NCBI RefSeq assembly: GCF_000227135.1
Contig: NC_018246.1
Location: forward strand, 246,235-310,234
DNA: 64,000 nt
Direction: 5' to 3'
Origin: Leishmania donovani
Taxonomy: Eukaryota > Euglenozoa > Kinetoplastea > Trypanosomatida > Trypanosomatidae
How positions within the stretch are numbered: position 1 is the stretch's first letter; each line of letters starts with the position of its first letter. The translations under genes were made by a program, and so were the position numbers. Below the pieces are notes generated by a model. That model did not search any database. It saw nothing but the letters and a program-made list of their open reading frames with translations, and was not told the origin of the DNA. This document shows, one piece after another, positions 31,758 to 41,247 of this stretch.

Positions 31758-33992
31758 ATGCAGATTGAGGTGAAGCTCTCGCTGGAAGATGCGGAGAGCT
31801 ACCAGCGCACCCTCAATACCCTCGCCAACCACCACCTCAAGGATGAGTGCTACTACGACTTATTTTTTGACTTTCCTTATCCCGCGCTGCAGGAGCGGAG
31901 TAGCGTGCTCCGGCTGCGCGTGCCGTGCGATCCGGCGTCTGTCTACGCCCGCTCCGCGGCCTCGGCTCCGAGCGCGAGTGCAGGCGGCAACGGCAACTAC
32001 GACCCAGAGGCGGAGTACGAGGCGCTGTTGCGTGCATGTCGCGGCGAGGTCCCGCCGGGTTTCGGCGCTGCGGCTGGTAGTAGCACCTTCGGCTGTGCGC
32101 ATGCCGCGACCGTGATACCGCAAACCGGAGGCAGCGGCAGATCTGATCACGGACTCCCGCTCCCCATCTTCATCCCTGGCGCTGCCGGGAAGCTTATCCT
32201 GAAGCAGAAAAACACGGTGGAGCACGGCCACCAGATGAGCTTTGTGGTGGAGGACGCGCAGGTGCCGGCGGCGGTGGTGGAGGCACTCGTGCGCCTTGTC
32301 CCCGACTCCCTCTTCACCACTGGCGTTGTCCCTGCCTCGACGGCGACGGACGGCGGCGCGAGCAATATCTTTACCGTGTTGTCGGCATACGCACAGCAGC
32401 GTCCGCACAGCGACGACGGCGCAGGCGATTCTGCGATTGTGCGGATCCTGTCCCATCTGAGTGCCATTGCGCGCGCCTACGCGCCATCCAACGACGCTGG
32501 TGCGTCGGCCGCGGATCCTGATAGCTCTGACGCGCACTTCACGCAGGTTCGCTTTGCAGCAATGGGGACGCACACGGCTTACACGCAGCAGCAGCTCGCG
32601 ACGTCGCAGCGGACTCTGAGCAAGGAGGGCGGAAAACTGGAAGATGGTGGTGGTGCTGGCGCCGTTGCGGTGGTGCCGCAGCTAGAGGCCGTTGCTGGAT
32701 TCATGACACTGCGGAAGGTGTTTTCGTACGCCCCACTGATTGCCCTGCAACAGGGCCTCGTCACGGCGCTCGAGCTCACAGAGAGTGAGCGGGAGTTCAG
32801 AGAGGGACTGCGAGTGCGGGTCGACGCGAGTTACCTTCTTCCAGGGCTTACCATTTACGAGCTTGAGGTACCAAAGTGCGGCGTCGCCGTCGATGACGTG
32901 GCGACGGAGGTGGGTAACTTCCTCCGCCAGCTTGCGGTGCCGTTCCACATGGGTAGCGAAAGCAAGTTTTCGAGGTACACGCAGTATCTCGCGGCAACCC
33001 GCGAAGCGGAGCGGGACGCGAACGACGTTAAGCTTCGACTAACAAACGTGAATGGGTACGAGGAGGTGCGACGCAACCTGCAGCAGCTGCTTGTGTCGAC
33101 ATCGACCGCTACTGCACAGAGCTCGCAGGACCGACGCCACCTCTCAAACACCGAGGTGAACCCCGTGGAAGGCGAGGAGGCCGGGGCTGACGACACGTGG
33201 TGGCACACGAATCCGAACGGCTACCTACAGGAAACGAACGAGGACTTCTTCTTCGACAGCCCGGAGCAGACGCTGCGGCGCGGAAAGAGCTTCCTGCGAC
33301 TGCGCAAGCAGCTGCACTCGAACAAGTACCTTCTCACTCTCAAGGCCCATCAGGTGTTCAGCGGTGGCCAGCAGAATTCGCTGTCGAGCAAGGTCGATGT
33401 GTCGGAGGTGGTGGCTCGTGCTCTCATCGACAACCCCACGCAGTTTCTGCACGAGTACGCCGAGCGCTTTGCGGTGGTGAAGACGATGTGGAAAGAGTTC
33501 GGGGTGCGAGAGCTGTGCCGCACCGCCACCTTCACGACGGAGCGCCTGACAGTGCCGTGGTGGGCTGCTCAAGCGCAGCAGTCGACGCTGCAGCGAAGCT
33601 GGGCTGCTGGGACAGCGTCGGCTCTCGCAAAGCAGAGCCAGCCCACCTACACCTCCACCTCTTACTATCTTTCCCAGCAGGAGCAGCAGCACCGGGGCTA
33701 CGGAACGGCAGGCAAACTGCCACCCGTTCCGCCGCTGATCATCCATTTGGACAGGACGCTCTACAAGTTGCCAGCCGACGCGCAGGCGCCACGTATCCCG
33801 TTCACCCAGTGCCGCTCACGGGGCGACCGGCAGTGCGAGACGTACGAAATAGAGGTGACGAACATTGTGGCCCCGACAGAGCCGAAGGACGTGGTGGCCG
33901 AGCTGACGACGGTGCTCAATGGCTTAGGGGTGGAGTGGACCGTTGGGGTGCGCAGCAAACTGGAGCAATATTTTTCCTTGATGGACATGTGA
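31758..33992 (+). CDS. Double CYTH-domain protein (triphosphate tunnel metalloenzyme family)
   Basis: 744 aa with two CYTH-like halves. Half 1 (about 1-418) opens with MQIEVKLSL, has LRLRV and KLILKQK strands typical of the tunnel, then LELTESEREF, TIYELEVPK and ESKFSRYTQYL. It is stretched by low-complexity insertions (about 55-135 and 255-310). Half 2 (about 419-744) opens with ANDVKLRLTN, then DFFFDSP, SFLRLRKQL, KYLLTLKAH, TYEIEVTN and a final GVRSKLEQYF. CYTH enzymes hydrolyse or cyclise triphosphates (thiamine triphosphate, tripolyphosphate, ATP) using an N-terminal ExExK motif. Here half 1 has Q2-x-E4-x-K6 and half 2 has A421-x-D423-x-K425, so both are altered. The Arg/Lys-rich beta strands are retained, so phosphate binding is plausible while catalysis is uncertain. 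No targeting signal is evident. Confidence 0.88.
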   Translation: MQIEVKLSLEDAESYQRTLNTLANHHLKDECYYDLFFDFPYPALQERSSVLRLRVPCDPASVYARSAASAPSASAGGNGNYDPEAEYEALLRACRGEVPPGFGAAAGSSTFGCAHAATVIPQTGGSGRSDHGLPLPIFIPGAAGKLILKQKNTVEHGHQMSFVVEDAQVPAAVVEALVRLVPDSLFTTGVVPASTATDGGASNIFTVLSAYAQQRPHSDDGAGDSAIVRILSHLSAIARAYAPSNDAGASAADPDSSDAHFTQVRFAAMGTHTAYTQQQLATSQRTLSKEGGKLEDGGGAGAVAVVPQLEAVAGFMTLRKVFSYAPLIALQQGLVTALELTESEREFREGLRVRVDASYLLPGLTIYELEVPKCGVAVDDVATEVGNFLRQLAVPFHMGSESKFSRYTQYLAATREAERDANDVKLRLTNVNGYEEVRRNLQQLLVSTSTATAQSSQDRRHLSNTEVNPVEGEEAGADDTWWHTNPNGYLQETNEDFFFDSPEQTLRRGKSFLRLRKQLHSNKYLLTLKAHQVFSGGQQNSLSSKVDVSEVVARALIDNPTQFLHEYAERFAVVKTMWKEFGVRELCRTATFTTERLTVPWWAAQAQQSTLQRSWAAGTASALAKQSQPTYTSTSYYLSQQEQQHRGYGTAGKLPPVPPLIIHLDRTLYKLPADAQAPRIPFTQCRSRGDRQCETYEIEVTNIVAPTEPKDVVAELTTVLNGLGVEWTVGVRSKLEQYFSLMDM

Positions 33993-34665
33993 GGCCACTG
34001 TCGCCCCAGCCTCCACCTCTACTTCCGCGAAGAGCGCTCGCGCCTGCTCTCTCCCCTTGTGCGTGTGTGTATGTGTGTGTGCTTGCCCTCCGCGGCGGCT
34101 ACAGAACGGAAGCCGACAAGCAAACCAGTGCACCGCACGTACGGTCTTGGCGTGATAGACACATACGTATATGTGTACACACACACATAGATCTAGACAT
34201 ATATATATATATATGTTTGCATAGATGTATATGCATACCTACATGTGCATATTTGTATGCGTGTGTACGTGTACGTGTCTGTGTGTGTGTGTGTCTGCTC
34301 AGCTCAGACCCACCTCCTCCGTCTCTCCGCACCAACACATCCCCGCACGGGCTCCTTTCTTTTGTTGTTGTTCTGTGTCGCTTACCATGCTGTCTCCCTC
34401 TTATGCCCCCCTCCCTCCCTCTCCCCTCCCTCTCACTCCTTCGGCCTTCGATTTGCGTCTCCATTAGCCAACGCTTTTTTGTTGTTCTCCCCTCTTCTTC
34501 CGTCGTCGTTCCCGCAGTCCCAGCACCCACGCCCCTTCTCTCTGTCCGCCCTGTGCCTTGATCTGCTCTCCTTCACGCGCGACCTCAAGTGTACACGTAC
34601 TGATATACACGATTCCCTCCACCCCACCCCCTCTCACTGCCACACCCGCTCACAGCTCCTTCAGT
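33993..34665 (+). other. Intergenic spacer with AT array and splice signals
   Basis: It contains an AT array at 34199-34214 followed by TG-rich sequence. The C/T-rich tract at about 34401-34462 leads to TAG at 34465-34467, a likely spliced-leader acceptor for H3V about 200 nt before its ATG. A second C-rich stretch leads to AG sites nearer the start (for example CAG at about 34652-34654). Confidence 0.5.
34199..34214. repeat. AT dinucleotide array
   Basis: About 16 bp of AT repeats in the CYTH-H3V spacer. Confidence 0.8.
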
Positions 34666-35103
34666 ATGGCCGGCGTCACCAAGGCCGCTGTTGTGGCCAG
34701 CCACCCGAAGAAGAATGTGGCAAGTCGCAAGATGAACAAGAAGAGCCGCTCGATGGCCAAGAAGGAGGCCAAAGCGATGCGCGGAGGCACCGCTGATTCC
34801 AAGCGTCGTCGTCACTGGCGCCCAGGCACTGTCGCACTGCGCGAGGTGCGCAAATACCAGCACTCGACGGAGATGCTCATCGCGCGTAGCCCGTTCCGCC
34901 GTCTCGTGAAGGAGATTATGTCCACCTTCAAGGACACGATGCATATGCGCCACTCCGCCCTCGAGGCGATGCAGGATGCGACGGAAAGCTACCTTGTGAG
35001 TTTGCTCAGCGACGCGAATCTGTGCACCATTCATGCCAAACGTGTAACGCTGTACCCCAAGGACCTGCAGCTAGCATTGCGCCTCCGTGGAGAGCGCACG
35101 TGA
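34666..35103 (+). CDS. H3V: Histone H3 variant (H3V)
   Basis: 145 aa. The histone-fold core is clear: HWRPGTVALREVRKYQHSTE, then LIARSPFRRLVKEIM, the DATESYLVSLLSDANLCTIHAKRVTL helix region and a PKDLQLALRLRGE C-terminus. The N-terminal tail is Lys/Arg/Ala-rich (KKNVASRKMNKKSRSMAKK) and does not resemble the canonical ARTKQTARKS tail. The divergent tail and core substitutions match the kinetoplastid H3V type. In trypanosomatids H3V is enriched at transcription termination sites and telomeres, together with base J. The ATG at 34666 is chosen because the in-frame upstream extension is spacer-like. The gene lies mid-unit among + strand genes, so its location says nothing about its function. Confidence 0.92.
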   Translation: MAGVTKAAVVASHPKKNVASRKMNKKSRSMAKKEAKAMRGGTADSKRRRHWRPGTVALREVRKYQHSTEMLIARSPFRRLVKEIMSTFKDTMHMRHSALEAMQDATESYLVSLLSDANLCTIHAKRVTLYPKDLQLALRLRGERT

Positions 35104-37185
35104 AGAGAGCTTGAAAGATGGGGCGAGAGAAAGGGGAAAAAGTCAGAAAAGGTTCGGGTGAGAATCGTAAACGGGGCGGTGATGCGTGGAACCTGCCTAT
35201 TCGCCGTTGCCGCTTTCTTGTCCGTTGTTGGGTTACCCCTCTGTATCTCTCTCTTGTGCGCTTCGATCCGTACTTCCGACGCCATCGCCGCCGTTATCCG
35301 TCGCACCGCAACTGTTCCTCTCCCCTCCCTCTGCGACACGTGCTCAGCTAGATTTTTTTTTCACGCTCACCTGCCTTTCGTTGAGCATTTTCTTTTTGTA
35401 TTCATGTGCGCGTGTGTGTCCGCGTACTCTTTTTCTTCTCCGCTTTCGCGTTGCGCGTTTCGAGGAGCGGCGGCTCTCCATGTACTCGTCCCATGTCTCT
35501 GTCTCTCTCTCTCTTGCTCTCTTGCTCTCTTCACCCCAGCCGAGCTCGTGAGTATGTGTGTACGCCGGTGCGTCGGTGTGTGGGTTACAGCAGGCAAAAC
35601 ACAGAAAAAGGAAGACGACGTCCCTGTAGCTGCTCGGTGTCCGTTTTTGCTCATCTTGCTGTGTCGGTGCATGTCTGTGTGTGTGTGTGTGTATCGAGAG
35701 ACCGTTTTTTGTTCTGTTTCTCCCTTCCCTTCCCTCCCTATCTCTTTCCTTCCTCTTCTTTCCATGTCATGCTTGCATCGATGGCCTCTTCGCCGTCCAC
35801 TCGCTGCCAGCGCCGCTGCCGCATTCCATGCCCGTATGTTTGTTTGAGTGTGTGTCTCTGGAGATTTCAGCGAAGATGGAGGGCGTTAAAAAACACCGAC
35901 GAAAAAAAACACACACACACACACAACGTGAGGCACCCACACACGTGCGTGGATCTTTAGACGGTCGCAAAACGTTTTCGTCGCAGGGATGCGCCACGTC
36001 TGCAAGGTGTTGCTGGCAGTAGGAAAGAACTCTGCCTGCGCCCCTGTCTTAGCCGCCTCTCTTGCTGCCCCCCCCCCTTCCAGTCTTTCGCTGGCTGTGG
36101 TGGCTGAGAAAGCCTTAGTGAGTGCTGAGGGGCTCATGCGCACCGTACGCCGCTGTTGCCACCACTTGCAGTGCATTTTGCAGAGACGCCCACCACCGCT
36201 CCCCCCCCCTCGTCACGGCCCTCCCCACCCCCTCCCACCCGTGTCTTATTTCCGTGGAGGGGATAGGTTGCTGTGTGGGAGGGGGTGGGGGAGGGTAGGG
36301 AGAAAGGCAGGGTGCACCATTGGCGGGCAACGCACCGCCAGCCGCTCCAAGCCGAGCGCATCGATGCCTCTTGACAGTATCGGCGCGCCGACTATTTGGT
36401 GATGCGCTGCCTGTCTCCTTCGGAGCGCTTTGGCGTCCGCCTTGTCGTTGCGTGCGGCTTTCTCACTCCCTCCCTGGCTCCCTCCCTCCCCCCCCCCTCT
36501 CCCACTCGCCTTTTCTTCTGCTGACACTCATTTCTTTCCTCTCCCTGTCTTGTTCGGCTGTTTTTTACCGATGCCCACGCACGCGCACACCGCGCGGGTC
36601 CTTCCACCTCCTCGACACCGACCCGCACATGCTCGACAACAAAAAAAAAACATGAACGTAAAGGCTGGTGACGGCCAAACAACTCCCCCCCTCCCCTGCC
36701 TGTCTTTGAGCGCTTCCTCGTTCACCATCAGGGCTGTCACAAGAACGAAAACAAGTGGTAGTCTTTGCTCCTTCTTGCCCCGCCGCCACGGTCGGCACCG
36801 CCGCCAGATACAGCTGTGCGCTCAGAGACCCCCACGCACCTCCCTCCCCCCCTCCGCGAGCTTGGTTGTGTGCTGAGAGCGACGATTCGGTGCCTGGTCT
36901 AGGACGGAAGGAAAAGCACGCCTTCATCTTGACCATTCCCATCAATCTTGTGGACCCGACAAGTTGGGGGCAGCGCCGACACACGCACACGCAATCACGC
37001 CAGCCTGACGCAGCGGCCGCTATCCGCCCCCCCCCTCCTTCACTCCACTCCCGGCTCGCTCTAACGACGAGAAGATCGCACGACGCCTGCCCACCGTCAC
37101 TCCCCTGCTACTCAAGTAAGGCTTGCTAGGCAGAAAAGGCACCAACACAAGCCCACAGAAGAAAGGAAGACGGCGGGAGAGAAGC
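35104..37185 (+). other. Intergenic spacer (about 2.1 kb)
   Basis: Pyrimidine-rich sequence with TG runs near 35675 and CA runs near 35912. C homopolymers lie near 36070, 36203 and 36490. A C/T tract at about 37027-37060 is followed by AG at 37070-37071 and 37073-37074, a plausible acceptor about 110 nt upstream of the receptor gene. No gene seen. Confidence 0.6.
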
Positions 37186-39942
37186 ATGCCCGCATTGACT
37201 TCTGCGAAGCCTCGCCGCTCAGCGGTCGTGCTGCTCGCCACTGCTGCCTTCGTCATGCTTGTGTGCTTGCTAACCTGCAGTGCAAGCGGTGCAGCGACCG
37301 GAAACTCGAGTGGACTGGTGTGGGTGATTCTCACTGACCTCAGCCGCACCACCATGACAGAGGCTTCTCTCTCGGAGGCGATCACGGCCTTCCTGACAAA
37401 CACATCCGCGACGCACCAGTACCTGAACACTCTCTTCCGCCCTGCACCCATCATCCTCGACACTGGCGGCAATCTCCTCACCGCACTGACACAGATCACC
37501 GTCTTGCTGAGTAACCCGCTCACCTTCCCGAGCGTCCTGTTCCTGGCCGAGACGGCCGACGTGTCGGCATCCGTGGTGGATATGCTGCGGCAGAACGACA
37601 CAACGTCCGACATCCTCATTATCTCCGCCCACTCATCGAACACGCGTCTGTGCGATCCAAAGACGAATCTGCGCACTATGTGCATGGTGCCGCGCGACAT
37701 GATCAACGTCCGTGGGCTGCTCGAGGTCGTGTCGAATCAGCTGAACTGGTACTCCATGAGCCTGGCCTTGAGCAACGACGACTATGGCGACGGCGTTGCA
37801 CAGGCCGTCACGTCGGAGGGGCAGACGGCGTCGACAACGGCGACTATTGTGGCGCACGCATTCATGAACGGCGCTGCCTCGACGACAGATGACGATGCGG
37901 TCGTCGCATCCCTCATCAAGTACCGCGCGCGGGGCGTGGGTTGCTTCCTGCGGGAAGCAGAGACGCGTCGCCTGCACGCCGCCGTGGAGCGCAACCGCCG
38001 TGCCGCCAACAGCGTTTTTCTCATCGCCTCGCGCGAGAGCCTGAATGTGCTTCCAGACCTGACCAGTGACGTCAACGGAACCGCGAAGCCGTGGGGTGCC
38101 ATCTTCGTCTCTGCCTACACGCCTCCAGCGGAGCTCGTCAGCCAAGGCTTCTTTCCCACGACGCACGGAACCGCCGTGGATGAGTACGGCGCCTTCGTGC
38201 TGAGTCACCTCCTCGACGGCCTTCTCATGCTGGACGCTGCGAAGGGGGCGATCGACAACATGTCTGCGCTGCGCGCCGCCCGTTTCCGCGGCTACACCGG
38301 CAACGTTGCCTTCGACTCGATCTACTACCAGCGCGTCGAGACCGTATTCTCCCTCATCACGGCCAGCCACACGGTGCGCAACCCACTCGTGACGTGGACT
38401 CTGAAGAACTACTCGTCAGACGCGGCGCAGGTGAATGCGAACCCAAATGTGACAAGTGCCCTCATCAAGACGTCGCCGCTGCGCACAGCAAAGATCTGCA
38501 TGGCGTCGCCCTCGAACTGCGCGTTCACGCAGATGATGATTTCAATGTTGTTTGTGCTTACGGCCCACAACGAAAACGTCGCAGACAACGACAGCGACAG
38601 CGTCTTCAACTTCTACCCTGTTGCCGTGAGCACGGGCGCTAGCGGCGTCATGGGGCTGGCGTCGTTGATCCCGATAGCTCGCTCGTGTACAGTGCTCACC
38701 GGACCGGGCTCCGACGCGGTTGTCATGGCTGTCACCCCTGTGGTGAACGAGTTTCATATCCCGCAGCTCGACTACGCCGTCTCGAACGACTACTTCACCG
38801 ACAACGTGCACACGTATCCTTACTTCTCGCGGAGCTTGCCAAAGAACACCTTTGCGGATGTGGCGGTGACGCAGCTCTGCGTGCACTACGGGTGGGAACG
38901 CGTGATCATCGTCACCTCAAACGACCAGTTCGGCATCTCGCGCGCACAGTCGATGGCGACGAGGATGCAACAGCAGAACCTATACGTGGAGGCGACCTAC
39001 TACCTCTCCGACGGTAACAACGCCACCGTGGCGGACTGCATGGAGAAGATCTACGCCAAGTTGGTGAGCCGCATCATCATTCTCATCAACCCATTCACGG
39101 CTGCACAGGCAGAGACCTTCTTCAGGCTCAGTGATTACCTCACCTACATGCGCCAGTACATCTTCTTTATGGACAGCGCGCTCTGCCACGCCGCTGCGGC
39201 CTCGGCGAACGGCGCTGCGCTGCGTCAGAAACTGCCGAGCTCCATCTGCATCTACCCCAACGTGACGCAGACCCGCCTGGCGGCACTGAACACTCTCTAC
39301 ACAAGCAGCGACTACGCGACGACGCGGCAGGAGATGCGCAAGCTCATGAGTGACGGCGGGTTCCTCTCGTCGGTGGAGTCGTGTGACATCAGCTCCATCA
39401 GCCCCTACGCTGGCTTCGCCGTGGACGCCGGCTACGTCCTGATAGACTCCGTCTCTCGCGCCGTCGCTGAAAATGTGTCGCTGAATGTCGCCGCCCATCT
39501 GCTGCCCTACATCCGCAGCACATCCATTGACAACTTCGCTGGCGACTGCACCATCGACTCCACCGGCAACCGCCTCTACGCGGCCTACTCGATCAACATC
39601 CAGCTCTTGAATGGCAGCTCGCTCTTCATCGGCACCTGGAACTCGAAGGCGTCACCGGCGCTGGAAATTACGGAGTGGTCGTTTGTGTGGCTGACGAACA
39701 GCACCGCAGTACCGCTCGACACGTTCCGGGATGCTTCCTTCGTCCTCAGCACGGCCTTCTCGGCCTCCCCGGGGGCGATCGTGATTTCCATCCTCGGCTT
39801 CATCCTCACCATAGCCGTCTTCTACTTCTGCTACCGCCACTACCGCATGCAGAAACTCGTTGAGCAAGCGTTGGAAGCGAACCAGTTCCCGGTGACGGAC
39901 GAGGAGCTGCGTTGCCTGCGCGGCATCAAGGACGACGTGTAG
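37186..39942 (+). CDS. Orphan receptor: double periplasmic-binding-like ectodomain, one TM, no cyclase domain
   Basis: 918 aa from the ATG at 37186; the frame continues upstream only with a TTG start. Residues about 12-38 form a signal peptide or anchor. The ectodomain (about 40-860) matches the duplicated ligand-binding region of trypanosomatid receptor-type adenylate cyclases. The second half is clearly type-1 periplasmic-binding/ANF-receptor-like (LTGPGSDAVV, then HTYPYFSRSLPKNTFADVAV, then HYGWERVIIVTSNDQFG). Several N-x-S/T sequons are present. A single TM (about 862-884, PGAIVISILGFILTIAVFYF) is followed by only 34 cytoplasmic residues ending GIKDDV, and no cyclase catalytic domain follows in any frame. 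It is therefore a cyclase-ectodomain relative that must signal through partners, act as a co-receptor or decoy, or only bind ligand. The intact frame and ordered tail argue against a recent truncation. Confidence 0.85.
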   Translation: MPALTSAKPRRSAVVLLATAAFVMLVCLLTCSASGAATGNSSGLVWVILTDLSRTTMTEASLSEAITAFLTNTSATHQYLNTLFRPAPIILDTGGNLLTALTQITVLLSNPLTFPSVLFLAETADVSASVVDMLRQNDTTSDILIISAHSSNTRLCDPKTNLRTMCMVPRDMINVRGLLEVVSNQLNWYSMSLALSNDDYGDGVAQAVTSEGQTASTTATIVAHAFMNGAASTTDDDAVVASLIKYRARGVGCFLREAETRRLHAAVERNRRAANSVFLIASRESLNVLPDLTSDVNGTAKPWGAIFVSAYTPPAELVSQGFFPTTHGTAVDEYGAFVLSHLLDGLLMLDAAKGAIDNMSALRAARFRGYTGNVAFDSIYYQRVETVFSLITASHTVRNPLVTWTLKNYSSDAAQVNANPNVTSALIKTSPLRTAKICMASPSNCAFTQMMISMLFVLTAHNENVADNDSDSVFNFYPVAVSTGASGVMGLASLIPIARSCTVLTGPGSDAVVMAVTPVVNEFHIPQLDYAVSNDYFTDNVHTYPYFSRSLPKNTFADVAVTQLCVHYGWERVIIVTSNDQFGISRAQSMATRMQQQNLYVEATYYLSDGNNATVADCMEKIYAKLVSRIIILINPFTAAQAETFFRLSDYLTYMRQYIFFMDSALCHAAAASANGAALRQKLPSSICIYPNVTQTRLAALNTLYTSSDYATTRQEMRKLMSDGGFLSSVESCDISSISPYAGFAVDAGYVLIDSVSRAVAENVSLNVAAHLLPYIRSTSIDNFAGDCTIDSTGNRLYAAYSINIQLLNGSSLFIGTWNSKASPALEITEWSFVWLTNSTAVPLDTFRDASFVLSTAFSASPGAIVISILGFILTIAVFYFCYRHYRMQKLVEQALEANQFPVTDEELRCLRGIKDDV

Positions 39943-41247
39943 GTCACACAAGAGAAGAAAGGGAGGCGATGCGGGGGTGGGAGAGGGGGGCGCGATCACA
40001 TGGATGTGCCAATAAAGCAGACAACGAGAGGAGACATCGATGCACGTGTGCTGGGCAGCGTGTGAAGGTGCCACCTCCTTTTATATTTTTTCCGTTGTGT
40101 GTGGCGGTGTGCTGAGTTTTCTGACGATGCTCTTGCCGATGCCTTTCGATGTCTGTGTCGCACTCCCTCTCTCTCTCTGTGACACCGACACGAGTCGGCG
40201 TGCTCGTGTTGTTGGCCGCATTGCCGTGCTCGTTATTACTCGAGTGGCCGTCTTTCTCGGTGGTCGTGGTGGTGGTTGGCAAGCCCGCGCGCGGTGCTGC
40301 GCGTGGTGCATGTAAGCAAAGAAATTTTGCTCTCTGCCACAACCCCGCGCCTTGCGCTGCGCCACCAACACCACTCTGCTTGTTTAACAACGAGGCTTTC
40401 GCTGTCTCTAACGGAAGCCCCTTGCTTGTGCGGGAGAGCCGCTAGTGAGCGTCGTTCTCTACCGCAAGCGCTTGTCCCGTGTGAGTGTGGGCTGTGGCCC
40501 TCTCACCACCGCAAAGATGCCCATAGAAAGAAGAGGGTGTCTCACCTGTCCTGGTGCGTGCCCGGTGTCTCTGCGAGACACAGGGCATACCGACTGGAAG
40601 GACAGAGCAGGGTCCGCGGAGGGGAGATGCATGGCCCGGAGTGCCGTCGCGTGTATGGCGTGGTCGTCGCCACGTCTCCTGTCCAGTGTGTCTCTCTCCT
40701 TCACCCCCTTGCTATCGTTCCCGGCGCTCCTATGCGGACACGGTCATCACCTCCTCCCCCCCCCACCACCACCTCTACTACGACCACCACCGTCGCTGCA
40801 TCTGTTGTTTCTTTATTGAGGGCGAGGGGCTCTTCTGTTTTCGCCATCATTGAGCCCAAAGAAAATAACCGGTGTGTCGAGGGGAGCTTACGTTGCCTCC
40901 ACGCCGTACACGCGCACACCCAAGCACCACGAATTGAACCACTCCACTGCCGTTTTCAGCTCTTCCTCCTCTCCCTTTACTGTCTGCGCACACACACGCA
41001 CGCACGCACACATTGCCTCCGTCGCCTTCCCTGCATCCCTCTGCCTCTCCGCGTGTGTCTGAGCGTACAGCCTGTTCGTCTCTAGTCCGTCACCCGCGGT
41101 CAAGCTGCTTGGTTGTGTGGCCGTGGATTTTTTTTTTTCGTTTTTTTCCTCGTCTACTAGCGCCGGTTAATTGTTGGTTGGCGATTTCCAGCCGTGCGGC
41201 AAGAACTGCACGCCACACCCTTACACACACATACACACACGCCTGTT
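39943..41247 (+). other. Intergenic spacer
   Basis: 1.3 kb. I looked for a displaced adenylate-cyclase domain downstream of the receptor and saw none. Open frames such as 40276-41085 are low complexity. Confidence 0.65.
41127..41160 (+). promoter_or_regulatory. Predicted trans-splice acceptor for the helicase-like gene
   Basis: A T-rich tract (two runs of T broken by CG, 41128-41148) followed by CCTCGTCTAC ends in TAG at 41158-41160, 88 nt before the ATG at 41248. It is a strong acceptor-like site and supports that start rather than an in-frame GTG at 41194. Confidence 0.5.

Noticed and set aside
37123..37185. 21-codon upstream extension of the receptor
   Set aside because: Begins with TTG and is Lys/Arg-rich; the ATG at 37186 places a signal peptide directly at the N-terminus.
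39943..41247. Displaced adenylate cyclase domain after the receptor
   Set aside because: Searched in all frames by reading; only low-complexity sequence is present.
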